A DNA stretch of 38,759 bases from Arthrobacter sp. CAU 1506 (GCF_005047635.1 NZ_SUKC01000007.1:1-38759); one strand, 5' to 3'; positions 22,557 through 30,841 are shown, counted from the stretch's first letter. Notes: generated by a model not told the origin, from the letters alone. Numbers and translations are program-made.

Positions 22557-24247
22557 CGGGTTTCCTCCCCGCTAGTTGCCATTTCCGGATCCAGGTCTTC
22601 CTGCGCCGGGAACTTTTCTGCGCCAAAGCGGAGCTCGCCGCCCACCATGGTGGCCAGCACCTGGGTGGCGCCGATCTGCGATGGGTCGACGGCGGTGGGG
22701 TCCTGATCCAGGAAGACCAGGTCGGCCAGCATTCCCGGCACCAAACGCCCCTTGGACCCGTCCGTTCCCGTGGCGGCGGCGGAGCCTGCAGTGTAGGCGT
22801 TCAGCGCCTCGGCCGCGGTGATTCTCTCATCCGGACCGTACACCTCGCCGGACGGGGTCAGCCGCTCGACGAAGGACTGCATCACGGCCAGCGGCCGGCC
22901 GTTGGACACAGGGCGGTCCGAGCTGCCCGGGAGGGTGGCGCCGCGCTTCAGCAGGCCGTTGGCCGGGTAGGACGTCGCCGTCCGTTCCGGTCCCAGCAGC
23001 TTCGCCATGCCGTCGCCGAACTCCGTGATGAAGTGCGGCTGCGGGACCAGGACGATGCCTGCCTCGGCGATGCGGTCCAGCTGCTCGGGGCGGATCACGC
23101 CGCCGTGTTCGATCCTGTTGGGCAGCGGCTTGCGGCCATACGTTTCCTGCGCTTCCGTGATGATGTCGATCGCGTGGTCCACGGCATGGTCGCCGATCGC
23201 ATGCATGGCGATGGACCAACCGGCCCGGTACGCCTGGAGCGCGGATGAGCGCAGTTCCTGGGCGTCCATCTGCAGGTAGCCGTGGTTGTGCGGGCAGCCC
23301 ACGTACTCTTCGGTCACATACGCGGTGCTGCCCAGCAGGGATCCGTCGCTGAAAATTTTCACCGGTCCCAGCCGCAGCCAATCGTCGCCCAGACCGGTGC
23401 GGATGCCGGCATCCAAGCCCCGGGAGTCCGGGTCTGCCTCGTGCCCCGTCACCTGGTGCAATGCGTCCAGAACCATCATCGGCTGCATCCGGACACTCAG
23501 CAGCCCCTTGTCGCGCGCGCTCTGGTACGCGCCGAACTCGCGCGGCGAGTAGCCGATCCAGCCGCCCGCGATGCCGGCATCGGTGACGCTGGTGATGCCC
23601 TCGGTCAGGTAGTGGGACGTGGCCAGGTCCAGCGCGCGCTCAATGGTGGCCAGCGGGTAGGGCAGCATGATGTCCTGCACCAACCGCATGGCGTTCTCCT
23701 CCAGCAGCCCGGTGGGCCGCCCCTCGGCATCCCGGGCAACAATGCCGCCGTCGATCGGCGCGGCGAGGTCCGCACCGCGTGCCACGATCAGGTCAAGGGC
23801 GACGCCGTTAACATTGCAGGCATGGCCGGACGAGTGCTTGATCCAGACCGGGCGGCCGCCGGAGGCAGCGTCGAGCCGATCGCGGTCCGGCTGGGCCCCG
23901 TTGTGCAGCAGCGGGCTGTACCCCGAGGCCACCACCCATTCGTCCTCCGCGAGCGAAGCAGCGGCGTCGGCTATCACCGCATACGCCTCGTCCAGGCTCG
24001 CGACGGACCCAAGATTCGCTTCCATCAGGCCGAGCCCGAACCACACACTGTGGGCGTGCACATCGTTGAAGCCGGGGACAATGACGGCGCCTGCGGCGTC
24101 GACCACTCGTCGGGCGCGGGGAACACTCTGCTGGTCGACGTCGAGTGCCAGCACCTTCCCATCGTGGATCAGCAGGCTTTCAGCCACCGGCTGTTGGGGA
24201 TCCTGGGTCAGAATGCGGGCGTTGCGGATCAGGAGATCGACGAGCAT
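22553..24247 (-). CDS. YtcJ-type metal-dependent amidohydrolase
   Basis: A 564-residue member of the amidohydrolase_3/YtcJ group: a beta-sandwich domain split around a TIM barrel. The first metal motif is HAH at 64-66 in GFNDVHAHS. The barrel segments PVKIFSDGSLLG, SIAMHAIGDHAVD, NRIEHG and LPGSSDRPVSN follow in the usual order. YtcJ-like enzymes hydrolyse N-acyl or N-formyl bonds of varied substrates; most are uncharacterised. A true hydantoinase would have a carboxylated Lys in a different sequence setting, so I do not call it one. The ATG at 24247 has AAGAGGACTC before it. It begins the two-gene operon with the M20 hydrolase and is divergent from the PucR regulator. Confidence 0.82.
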   Translation of the reverse strand: MLVDLLIRNARILTQDPQQPVAESLLIHDGKVLALDVDQQSVPRARRVVDAAGAVIVPGFNDVHAHSVWFGLGLMEANLGSVASLDEAYAVIADAAASLAEDEWVVASGYSPLLHNGAQPDRDRLDAASGGRPVWIKHSSGHACNVNGVALDLIVARGADLAAPIDGGIVARDAEGRPTGLLEENAMRLVQDIMLPYPLATIERALDLATSHYLTEGITSVTDAGIAGGWIGYSPREFGAYQSARDKGLLSVRMQPMMVLDALHQVTGHEADPDSRGLDAGIRTGLGDDWLRLGPVKIFSDGSLLGSTAYVTEEYVGCPHNHGYLQMDAQELRSSALQAYRAGWSIAMHAIGDHAVDHAIDIITEAQETYGRKPLPNRIEHGGVIRPEQLDRIAEAGIVLVPQPHFITEFGDGMAKLLGPERTATSYPANGLLKRGATLPGSSDRPVSNGRPLAVMQSFVERLTPSGEVYGPDERITAAEALNAYTAGSAAATGTDGSKGRLVPGMLADLVFLDQDPTAVDPSQIGATQVLATMVGGELRFGAEKFPAQEDLDPEMATSGEETR

Positions 24248-24265
24248 GAGTCCTCTTCGTGCTTT

Positions 24266-24320
24266 CGCTGCGGCGTGCCCGCAGCGATCGGTGGCGTCAG
24301 GGCCATGCCGGGCCGCCACC
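24266..24320 (-). promoter_or_regulatory. Two stem-loops in the leader of the YtcJ-type gene
   Basis: CGCTGCGG/CCGCAGCG (24266-24273, 24279-24286) forms an 8-bp stem ending 19 bases before the start codon, and GGTGGCG/CGCCACC (24290-24296, 24314-24320) forms a second stem. On the minus-strand transcript they would be neighbouring hairpins before the ribosome site. They match no riboswitch class I know, and the transcription start is unknown. Confidence 0.3.
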
Positions 24321-24409
24321 TTCATTTGAACACTGGAGTAATGTCGCACTCAATGGCTAAATGACGCCATAACTTCGGGATAGATTAGGCGATTGCATAA
24401 GATGGACCC

Positions 24410-25594
24410 ATGAGCGAGTCGCTAGCAGAGGTCCTTGCGCACGGCGCCAGCCTGCCCAGGGAGTTCAATCCCGACACGTCAGCCGAGCCTGCGTGGATGG
24501 AACTGATCCAACGCTTGTGGCAGGAGCGCGATTCGCTGGTCAGCGATTTCCTGGAACGCTTTGCCACCATCTCTTACGAGGGGGCACTGGTGCCGGACGA
24601 GGATGTCCACCGGACGGCAGCAGACACCATGGAGATGTTCCTGTTCCTGCTGGCCGGGCTGGATCTGCCCGCAGACCTGCAGTCCCTGCCGCGGGACGTC
24701 GCCGCGCGCCGGGCCCGCCAGGGGGTCCCGATGGAGGCCTTCCTCAGCGCGGTCCGCAACGACTTCAGGGTGCTCTGGAAAGGGCTTGAACGGGTAGCGC
24801 GCGGACACGGCACCGAGATCCTCGTGGCCAACATGGACCGCGTTCTGGACACCGTGGAGAACTACGTCAGCAGCATCCAGCAAGCCTTTTCCGAAGAAGA
24901 AGCCTTGCTCGTCCGCGATAAACAGCTGCACCGGCAGCGGCTGCTTTCGAGGCTCTTTAATACGGATACCCGAAACGCCGGCGAGATGTCCGACATCGCC
25001 GACGGGCTGGAGGTACAGAGCTCGGACGTGTTCGAGCTGATGGCAGTCACACGGGAGACGGCGGCGAAGTTGCCGCGCCAGCCCGGTGCGGATCGCCAGA
25101 CGTTCAGCTACGAACGCGCCGGGGCGCTGTACCTTTTCCGCGTGGTCCGCGCCGGACGGACATGGCAGGACGACCCGCCCGAATTTCCTGCCGGCTACGT
25201 CCCCGGCGTTGAAGGCCTGGCGGCGATTCCCCAAGCAGCGGCATCCGCCTTGGTACTGGCCACCAAACACGGCGAGGAGGCGGGACTGGCCACCGTTCCG
25301 GGAACCTGGATGACCATTGCCCGGGACCTGCTGGAAAACGCCCTGCCCGGGTATTCGCACCCGATCACCACCGCCTTGGACCACTGCACACCGCACGAAC
25401 GCCAGCGGTTGCTGCAGGTAGCACGCAGCTACGGCCGCACCGGCTCAATCAAGGAAACGGCGGAGGAACTGTACTGTCACCGGAACACGGTGGTCAACCG
25501 GCTGCATTCCCTGGAAGAGGTCATCGGGCTGGACCTGACCGTCCCGGCACAGGCCGCCTTGGCACTGGTAGCCCTCGCGGACTACAAAAACTGA
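24410..25594 (+). CDS. PucR-family transcriptional regulator
   Basis: A 394-residue regulator with the PucR/CdaR C-terminal helix-turn-helix (SIKETAEELYCHRNTVVNRL, about 347-366, followed by LEEVIGLDL). The N-terminal two thirds contain a helical sensor-like domain and a GGDEF-like fold remnant typical of the group, without a GGDEF motif. PucR proteins activate purine, ureide or other nitrogen-compound catabolic genes in response to a metabolite. It is divergent from the YtcJ-M20 operon (162-bp gap) and precedes an MHS transporter gene, so it is the likely controller of the whole 18.6-28.5 kb island. No terminator is seen directly after it. Confidence 0.87.
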   Translation: MSESLAEVLAHGASLPREFNPDTSAEPAWMELIQRLWQERDSLVSDFLERFATISYEGALVPDEDVHRTAADTMEMFLFLLAGLDLPADLQSLPRDVAARRARQGVPMEAFLSAVRNDFRVLWKGLERVARGHGTEILVANMDRVLDTVENYVSSIQQAFSEEEALLVRDKQLHRQRLLSRLFNTDTRNAGEMSDIADGLEVQSSDVFELMAVTRETAAKLPRQPGADRQTFSYERAGALYLFRVVRAGRTWQDDPPEFPAGYVPGVEGLAAIPQAAASALVLATKHGEEAGLATVPGTWMTIARDLLENALPGYSHPITTALDHCTPHERQRLLQVARSYGRTGSIKETAEELYCHRNTVVNRLHSLEEVIGLDLTVPAQAALALVALADYKN

Positions 25595-25612
25595 CCCGGC
25601 TTGTGAATATGC

Positions 25613-25674
25613 ACAATACACCCTTGTCAAACCGGTGAGTATTGTCATTGTTTAGGGTATTGGCACTCCAATAC
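25613..25674. promoter_or_regulatory. Operator cluster of CAATAC/GTATTG half-sites
   Basis: Four copies of one hexamer lie in 62 bp: CAATAC at 25614-25619, GTATTG at 25639-25644, GTATTG at 25657-25662 and CAATAC at 25669-25674. The last two form a perfect 7-bp inverted repeat, GTATTGG-CACT-CCAATAC (25657-25674). ACAATAC (25613-25619) and GTATTGT (25639-25645) also pair. It lies 120 bp before the MHS transporter start and just after the PucR gene; PucR is an obvious candidate ligand, unproven. Confidence 0.55.
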
Positions 25675-25793
25675 AGTCGAGAGGTACTTCACAGCTCTAC
25701 CGCGGGATGTCCTCCGTTCAGGGCCATTGGAATTATCGGGCTGTCTCTGCTCCATCGACAACGACGGCCCCGCTCAGCTTGAAAGGCAACCAC

Positions 25794-27122
25794 GTGACGA
25801 CGCCGCAATCCCTCAAAACTCCCGGCGCACCGCCGACAGTTTCCGGCAAGGACGCGGGCAAGATCGCCCGCGCCGCCTTCGTCGGCACCGCCCTCGAGTG
25901 GTATGACTACTACCTCTTCGGCACCGCTGCTGCCCTTGTGTTTAACCGACTGTTCTTCACGGACCTGGATCCCACCGCAGCTCTGCTGGCCTCCTTCGCC
26001 ACCTTCGGCGTGGGCTTCGCCGCACGCCCCATCGGCGCCGTGCTCTTCGGCTACATCGGTGACCGCTACGGCCGCCGTCCGGCCCTGCTGACCACGATCG
26101 TCCTGATCGGCGTCGCCACCGCCCTGATCGGCCTGCTGCCGGACTTCGAGGCCATTGGCTTGGCCGCACCGATCCTGCTCGCCGTGCTGCGCCTGGTCCA
26201 GGGCCTGGCCGTGGGCGGCGAATGGGGCGGCGCGGTGACCATGGCCGTCGAGCACGCCCCGGCGGAAAAGCGCGGCCGCTACGCCGCCTTGGTCCAGATC
26301 GGTTCGCCGGTCGCCACCCTGATGGCCTCCGCCGCGTTCACGCTGGTGCTGCTGTTCCCGTCCGAGACCTTCGACGCGTGGGGCTGGCGCATCCCGTTCC
26401 TGCTGGCCATCCCGATGCTGCTCGTCGCGCTCTGGATCCGCTTGAAGGTGGAAGAATCCCCGATCTTCAAGGACCTGCTGGCCCAGGAAGATACCGCCAA
26501 GGTGCCGGCGCTTGAGGTCTTCCGCCACGCCGGCGGACGCCTGTTCGTCGCCGTGTTGGCCGCCTTGCTCGGCGTCGGCGGTTTCTACATGATCACCACC
26601 TTCGCGGTCAGCTACGGCGCCAACACCCTCGGCGTGGACCGGAACGTGATGGTCAACGCCACGCTGGTCGCCGCCGTCGCCCAGATCATCGTCACCATTC
26701 TGATGGGCCGTCTCGCCGAGAAGGTCGGACCGGGCAAGGTCACCATGTGGGGCGGCATCCTGACCGCCATCCTGGCTTTCCCGATCTTCGCGATGATCGA
26801 CACCAAGTCCCCGCTGCTGATCACCCTGGCCATCACGCTGGGCATCATGCTGATTGCCGTAGCCTACGCCGTCAACGGCGCGCTGCTGACCGAACTGTTC
26901 CCGGCCAGGCTGCGCTACTCCGGCGTGGCCCTGGGCTACAACATCGCCGGTGCCACCAGCGGCTTCATGCCGATGATCGCCACCGCCATGCTCGGCGTCT
27001 CCGGGAACGCTTCCTGGGGCGCGGCGATGATCCTGGCCATCATCGCGCTGCTCACCGCCGTCGGCGGATTCCTCGGCGAGCGGATGCGTGTCCAGGACAA
27101 GCAGATCGTGGCCGACGCCTAA
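25794..27122 (+). CDS. MFS transporter, MHS type (second in window)
   Basis: A 442-residue twelve-helix symporter of the metabolite:H+ symporter branch: FVGTALEWYDYYLFGTAAAL in helix 1, GYIGDRYGRRP between helices 2 and 3, and LVQGLAVGGEWGG in helix 4. It resembles the transporter at 8530-9918 in family but is clearly divergent. The GTG at 25794 is chosen because GAAAGG lies upstream and it fits the family N terminus; a longer frame to 25707 has no ribosome site. It is preceded by the CAATAC operator cluster and followed by an M20 deacylase gene. It probably imports an acylated or carbamoylated amino compound that the deacylase then cleaves; this is inference from position. Confidence 0.88.
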   Translation: MTTPQSLKTPGAPPTVSGKDAGKIARAAFVGTALEWYDYYLFGTAAALVFNRLFFTDLDPTAALLASFATFGVGFAARPIGAVLFGYIGDRYGRRPALLTTIVLIGVATALIGLLPDFEAIGLAAPILLAVLRLVQGLAVGGEWGGAVTMAVEHAPAEKRGRYAALVQIGSPVATLMASAAFTLVLLFPSETFDAWGWRIPFLLAIPMLLVALWIRLKVEESPIFKDLLAQEDTAKVPALEVFRHAGGRLFVAVLAALLGVGGFYMITTFAVSYGANTLGVDRNVMVNATLVAAVAQIIVTILMGRLAEKVGPGKVTMWGGILTAILAFPIFAMIDTKSPLLITLAITLGIMLIAVAYAVNGALLTELFPARLRYSGVALGYNIAGATSGFMPMIATAMLGVSGNASWGAAMILAIIALLTAVGGFLGERMRVQDKQIVADA

Positions 27123-27130
27123 TCCTGCTG

Positions 27131-27150
27131 CCCGCACCGACCGGTGCGGG
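27131..27150 (+). terminator. Small hairpin after the MHS transporter gene
   Basis: CCCGCACC and GGTGCGGG form a perfect 8-bp stem with a GACC loop, eight bases past the transporter stop. No T tract follows, so termination would be weak. Confidence 0.4.
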
Positions 27151-27200
27151 TCCCGACGGCCGGCACAGACCGCCGTCGAAAGCACCACTCTCTAACAACG

Positions 27201-27236
27201 CGTGGGGGAGCCGTCCAACCAGACGGCTCCCCCACG
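27201..27236 (+). promoter_or_regulatory. 15-bp hairpin just before the M20 deacylase ribosome site
   Basis: CGTGGGGGAGCCGTC (27201-27215) and GACGGCTCCCCCACG (27222-27236) pair perfectly around a six-base loop. The stem ends about eight bases before the AAGGAG site of the next gene and has no U tract. It could be an attenuator, an mRNA-stabilising element, or a terminator followed by an internal promoter. Confidence 0.55.
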
Positions 27237-27256
27237 TCATCACCAAGGAGCAATGG

Positions 27257-28531
27257 ATGATCACCGAAGAACAGTCCCGGCGTATCCTCGAGGCAGTCGA
27301 CGCCGCTTTCGACGAGCAACTCTCCTTCACCCAGGAACTGGTGAAGCATCCGTCGCTGCGCACCCAGGAAGGCAGCGCCCAGGACCTGCTGCATGCGGCC
27401 ATGGCGGAGCGCGGGCTGGACATGGACCGCTGGCAGCTTGATCCCGAAGAGCTCGCCACGCATGAAGGTTTCGGTCCGGTCACCGTCTCCTACGAGGACG
27501 TGACAAACGTCGTCGGAACCTATCTGCCCGCCGCCGAAGCCGGCCGCTCGCTCATCCTGAACGGTCACGTCGACGTGGTGCCGGAGGGCCCGGCAGAGCA
27601 CTGGTCCCGCTCCCCCTGGGACGCGCCCATCATCGATGGCTGGATGTACGGCCGCGGCGCCGGCGACATGAAGGCCGGACTGGCCGCCAATCTTTTCGCG
27701 TTCGACGCCGTCCGGGCCGCCGGACTGGAACCGGCCGGCCGCATCCACTTCCAGTCCGTCGTCGAAGAAGAATGCACCGGCAACGGCTCGCTGTCCGCAC
27801 TGATGCGCGGTTACCGGGCGGATGCTGTGATCATCCCGGAGCCCGAAGAGGACATGCTGGTCCGGGCCAACGTCGGAGTCCTCTGGTTCAAAGTACGTGT
27901 CAGCGGCAGCCCGACCCATCCGCGCGAAATGGGCACCGGTTTCAACGCCATCGACGCCGCCTACACCGTCATGACCGCACTGCGCGAGGTTGAGGAGAAG
28001 TGGAACGCTGACCGCGGCCAGCACCGCTTTTTCGAGGACCTGGAGCACCCGATCAACTTCAATTTCGGGCAAATCATTGGCGGGGACTGGCCCTCCAGTG
28101 TTCCGGCGTGGTGTGAATTCGACGTGCGGGCCGCCATCTACCCCGGCATCCCGGCCGAACAAGCCTGGAATGAAGTGCAGCAATGCCTCGCCCAGCTGCA
28201 GACCGGACCGGCACCGATCAACGCCGTCGCCACCAAAACCGGGTTCTTTTCCGAAGGATACGTACTGGAACCGGGCAGTGAAGCCGAGTCGCTGCTGGAG
28301 AGCACCCACCAGCAGGTCTTCGGCACCGAGCTTGGCAGCTTCACCACCCCCGGTTACCTCGACGGACGCGTTTTCACGCTCTACGCCGACACCCCCACGC
28401 TGGTGTACGGACCGGTCTCCGAAGCGATCCATGGTTTCGACGAACGGGTGTCCGTCGAGTCAGTCCGGCGGATCACCAAAAGCATCGCCCTGTTCATCGC
28501 CAACTGGTGCGGGGTGGACGAGCAGCGGTAG
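27257..28531 (+). CDS. M20-family deacylase (ArgE/DapE type)
   Basis: A 424-residue zinc peptidase-like amidohydrolase of the ArgE/DapE/ACY1 group. The metal and catalytic residues are visible: NGHVDVVPEG, GRGAGDMKAG and the EE pair in VVEEECTGNGS, with a lid domain containing SGSPTHPREMGTG and a late His near SEAIHGFDERV. Such enzymes remove acetyl, succinyl, formyl or other acyl groups from amino acids or related amines. The ATG has AAGGAG upstream. The open frame extends further 5' but has no better start. It follows the MHS transporter on the same strand, with a strong hairpin between, suggesting transporter and deacylase share a substrate. Confidence 0.87.
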   Translation: MITEEQSRRILEAVDAAFDEQLSFTQELVKHPSLRTQEGSAQDLLHAAMAERGLDMDRWQLDPEELATHEGFGPVTVSYEDVTNVVGTYLPAAEAGRSLILNGHVDVVPEGPAEHWSRSPWDAPIIDGWMYGRGAGDMKAGLAANLFAFDAVRAAGLEPAGRIHFQSVVEEECTGNGSLSALMRGYRADAVIIPEPEEDMLVRANVGVLWFKVRVSGSPTHPREMGTGFNAIDAAYTVMTALREVEEKWNADRGQHRFFEDLEHPINFNFGQIIGGDWPSSVPAWCEFDVRAAIYPGIPAEQAWNEVQQCLAQLQTGPAPINAVATKTGFFSEGYVLEPGSEAESLLESTHQQVFGTELGSFTTPGYLDGRVFTLYADTPTLVYGPVSEAIHGFDERVSVESVRRITKSIALFIANWCGVDEQR

Positions 28532-28539
28532 GCCCGTTG

Positions 28540-28571
28540 CCGCCACCACCGGTTCCGGCCGGTGATGGCGG
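28540..28571. terminator. Bidirectional terminator between converging genes
   Basis: CCGCCACCACCGG (28540-28552) pairs with CCGGTGATGGCGG (28559-28571), with a small internal mismatch. It lies between the M20 deacylase and DedA genes, which converge, and abuts the DedA stop codon. Confidence 0.65.
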
Positions 28572-29201
28572 TTATGGCCCATTGACCCGGTTTCGGACAA
28601 ATTCCGGCAGCTGACGCGCTTCCCACCAGGACACCGCGTGGTTAATGACCGTTCCCAGCACCAAGGAGACGGCGATGGCCAGCAGCACGGCGAACTCCGT
28701 GGTCAGCTGGGGCCAGGCGCCGGAGAGTGCGCCGATGCCCACCGAGTACACGGACCACAGCACACCGGCGATGACGGAGTGTGCCAAGAACCGGCGGCCG
28801 GGCTGGGGAATCATCCCGGCCGCCACATTGAGCGTCAGCCGCCCCAAGGGCACAAACCGGGACGTCATCACCAGCGGCAGGCCCTTGCGCCCCAGCCTGG
28901 TGCGGGCGGCGCGGAAGCCGGACTGCCAGTGGTCACCGGAGAATAGCTTGCGCTCCGAGAGGTTGAAGTGGCGCACCAGGACGAACGTGGCAGCGTCTCC
29001 CGCCACCGCCCCGGCCAGCATTGCTGCGGCCAGCAGGTAGGGGTTGAGCTGGTCCGTATGCACCGACAACGATCCCAACGCAACAAACAGTGTGGTGCTC
29101 GGCACTGGGGGAACCATGGCGGAAACGGTTACGAATAACGCCCCGGCAAGATAGATCCACCAATAATCCAGACTGCGCAGCAGTTCGCCGAGTTCCTCCA
29201 T
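28572..29201 (-). CDS. DedA-family (VTT domain) membrane protein
   Basis: A 209-residue integral-membrane protein of the DedA/VTT superfamily. It shows hydrophobic segments at about 15-50, 55-75, 130-155 and 165-190, the re-entrant PPVPST region, the family motif region GDAATFVLVRHF, and SRFVPLGRLTLNVAAGM carrying the conserved Arg. DedA proteins take part in lipid carrier (undecaprenyl phosphate) or phospholipid flipping and membrane homeostasis; the specific role here is unknown. It is a single gene converging on the M20 deacylase and divergent from the pirin gene. Confidence 0.85.
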   Translation of the reverse strand: MEELGELLRSLDYWWIYLAGALFVTVSAMVPPVPSTTLFVALGSLSVHTDQLNPYLLAAAMLAGAVAGDAATFVLVRHFNLSERKLFSGDHWQSGFRAARTRLGRKGLPLVMTSRFVPLGRLTLNVAAGMIPQPGRRFLAHSVIAGVLWSVYSVGIGALSGAWPQLTTEFAVLLAIAVSLVLGTVINHAVSWWEARQLPEFVRNRVNGP

Positions 29202-29276
29202 CCCTCTATCCTCCCCGAAGCACAGGATGGAAGCCTGAAGGACGCTTCACCGGGGTGCTTCGGCGGTCCAGGTGCC

Positions 29277-29288
29277 TAGACTTAGCCC
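29277..29288 (+). promoter_or_regulatory. Probable -10 element of a leaderless pirin mRNA
   Basis: TAGACT at 29277-29282 is a good actinobacterial -10 sequence, and its expected start point coincides with the A of the pirin ATG (29289). No Shine-Dalgarno sequence is present. The -35 region is not recognisable. Confidence 0.5.
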
Positions 29289-30302
29289 ATGAGCAACATG
29301 GAGACTGCACCGCGGGAAGTCGTCTGCACGTTGGAAGCCGACACCGCCGACGTGGAAGTCCTGACTCCGCGGGATGTCCCACTGGGCGGGGTCCGCGCCA
29401 TGAACGTCCGCCGGACCTTGCCGCAAAAACGCCGCAGCCTGATCGGAGCCTGGTGCTTCCTCGATCATTACGGGCCGGATCTGGTCTCGCAGAGTGGCGG
29501 CATGCAGGTTCCGCGCCACCCGCACACCGGCCTGGCCACGGTCAGCTGGCTGTTCTCGGGAAAGATCTCGCACCGGGATTCCGCCGGGTTTGAGGCGATC
29601 GTGCGCCCCGGCGAGGTGAACCTGATGATTGCCGGCCGCGGCATTTCGCATCAGGAATTCTCAACCCCGGACACCACCTTCCTGCACGGCGCGCAGCTGT
29701 GGTTCGCGCTTCCGGATTCGACCCGGAACATGCCGCCGACGTTCGAGCATTACACGCCGGACCCGGTCATCGGCGACGGCACCGAACTGCGGGTCTTCAT
29801 CGGATCCTTGGCCGGTTCTACCTCGCCGATCAACACGCGCACCCCGCCGCTGCTGGGCGCCGAAGCCGTCCTTCGGGCCGGATCGCGGCTGGAACTCGAT
29901 CTGGACCCTGCGTTTGAACACGGCATCCTGCTGGATACCGGCGACCTGCGGCTGGACGGGGACGAGGTTCCGGTAGACCACCTCGTCTACCTCTCCCCCG
30001 GCCGCGGCCGGGTGGTACTGGAGGCGGGAGACGCCCCGGCACGGGTGCTCCTGATCGGCGGCGAGCCGTTGGGCGAGCAGATCATCATGTGGTGGAACTT
30101 TGTGGGGCGGAGCCACGACGAGATCGTCGCCTACCGCGCCGCCTGGCAGGCCGAGATCGACGCCGAACCCGCGCCGCAACCGGCCGGAGGCACCTACCCG
30201 GACGGCACCCCCTTTCCGCGGTTCGGCCCGTACCCGGAAGGGATGCCGGCCCCGCTCCCGGCGCCAACACTGCCGACCGTCCAGTTGCGCCCCCGAGGCT
30301 GA
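29289..30302 (+). CDS. Pirin-family cupin protein
   Basis: A 337-residue bicupin of the pirin family. The metal-binding set of the first cupin is complete: H77 and H79 in PRHPHTGLATVSW, and H121 and E123 in GRGISHQEF, matching the iron ligands of pirins. Some members are quercetin dioxygenases; others act as redox-sensing regulatory partners. The second cupin (about 190-280) carries no obvious metal set. The C-terminal 60 residues are Pro-rich. Translation probably starts at the ATG at 29289 on a leaderless transcript; a second ATG, four codons on, is possible. It is followed by a GNAT gene 39 bp downstream, likely co-transcribed. Confidence 0.88.
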   Translation: MSNMETAPREVVCTLEADTADVEVLTPRDVPLGGVRAMNVRRTLPQKRRSLIGAWCFLDHYGPDLVSQSGGMQVPRHPHTGLATVSWLFSGKISHRDSAGFEAIVRPGEVNLMIAGRGISHQEFSTPDTTFLHGAQLWFALPDSTRNMPPTFEHYTPDPVIGDGTELRVFIGSLAGSTSPINTRTPPLLGAEAVLRAGSRLELDLDPAFEHGILLDTGDLRLDGDEVPVDHLVYLSPGRGRVVLEAGDAPARVLLIGGEPLGEQIIMWWNFVGRSHDEIVAYRAAWQAEIDAEPAPQPAGGTYPDGTPFPRFGPYPEGMPAPLPAPTLPTVQLRPRG

Positions 30303-30341
30303 TCCGCAGAACATCCCCGGCCCACACCTACAGGAGACAGC

Positions 30342-30692
30342 ATGGAACCCGAATCGCCGATCACCGTCCGCCTTCATGCCGAACGCCACCGTTACGAACT
30401 GGTGGATGGAGACAAGGTGATCGGCAAGGCCCACTGGCTGCCGTTCGAGGGCAGCACCGGGCCGGAACGGATCTTCTTCCACACCACGGTCAAGGAGGAA
30501 TACTCCGGCCAGGGGCTCGCCGGCCGCCTAGCCCGGTTCTCGCTTGACGACACCATTGCCTCGGGCCTGGCAGTGGTCACCGTGTGCCCCTATTTCAAGG
30601 CCTACGTGGAGAAGCACCCGGAATACCAGCCCAAGACCGTGCCCGTCCGGCCGCAGCACCTGCAGGCGGTCGCCGAACTCACCAGCGAGTAA
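30342..30692 (+). CDS. YidJ/YjdJ-type GNAT N-acetyltransferase
   Basis: A 116-residue minimal GNAT domain of the PF14542 type, shorter than typical GNATs. The acetyl-CoA pyrophosphate loop is YSGQGLAGRL (54-63), and the C-terminal VTVCPYFKAYVEKHPEY carries the conserved Cys-Pro-Tyr and His-Pro-Glu-Tyr motifs of this small family. Its acceptor is unknown; homologous proteins are thought to act on small molecules or protein lysines. An ACAGGAGACAGC site precedes the ATG. It probably forms a two-gene unit with the pirin gene. Confidence 0.85.
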   Translation: MEPESPITVRLHAERHRYELVDGDKVIGKAHWLPFEGSTGPERIFFHTTVKEEYSGQGLAGRLARFSLDDTIASGLAVVTVCPYFKAYVEKHPEYQPKTVPVRPQHLQAVAELTSE

Positions 30693-30841
30693 TCCGCCCC
30701 GCGCACGGGGACCCCGCTGGACCTGCGCCGATCGTTCCATCATGCGGACGGGTCGGAACTCCCGCCGCTGGCCGCCAGTTGTTAAGGCGAGAGATGGTCA
30801 CCACGCACGGGCTGTGAACCCGGGCAGGCAAGGAGCAGGGC

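Noticed and set aside
22553-24247. Hydantoinase/dihydropyrimidinase call for the amidohydrolase
   Set aside because: The sequence follows the YtcJ/amidohydrolase_3 pattern, and the hydantoinase carboxylysine context is not seen.
24266-24286. Mini-ykkC (guanidine-II) riboswitch in the YtcJ leader
   Set aside because: The two hairpins lack the ACGR loop sequences that define this class.
25689-27188. A 499-codon open frame antisense to the MHS transporter
   Set aside because: Low-complexity Gly/Gln/Asp/His composition and no start signals; the opposite strand encodes a clear transporter.
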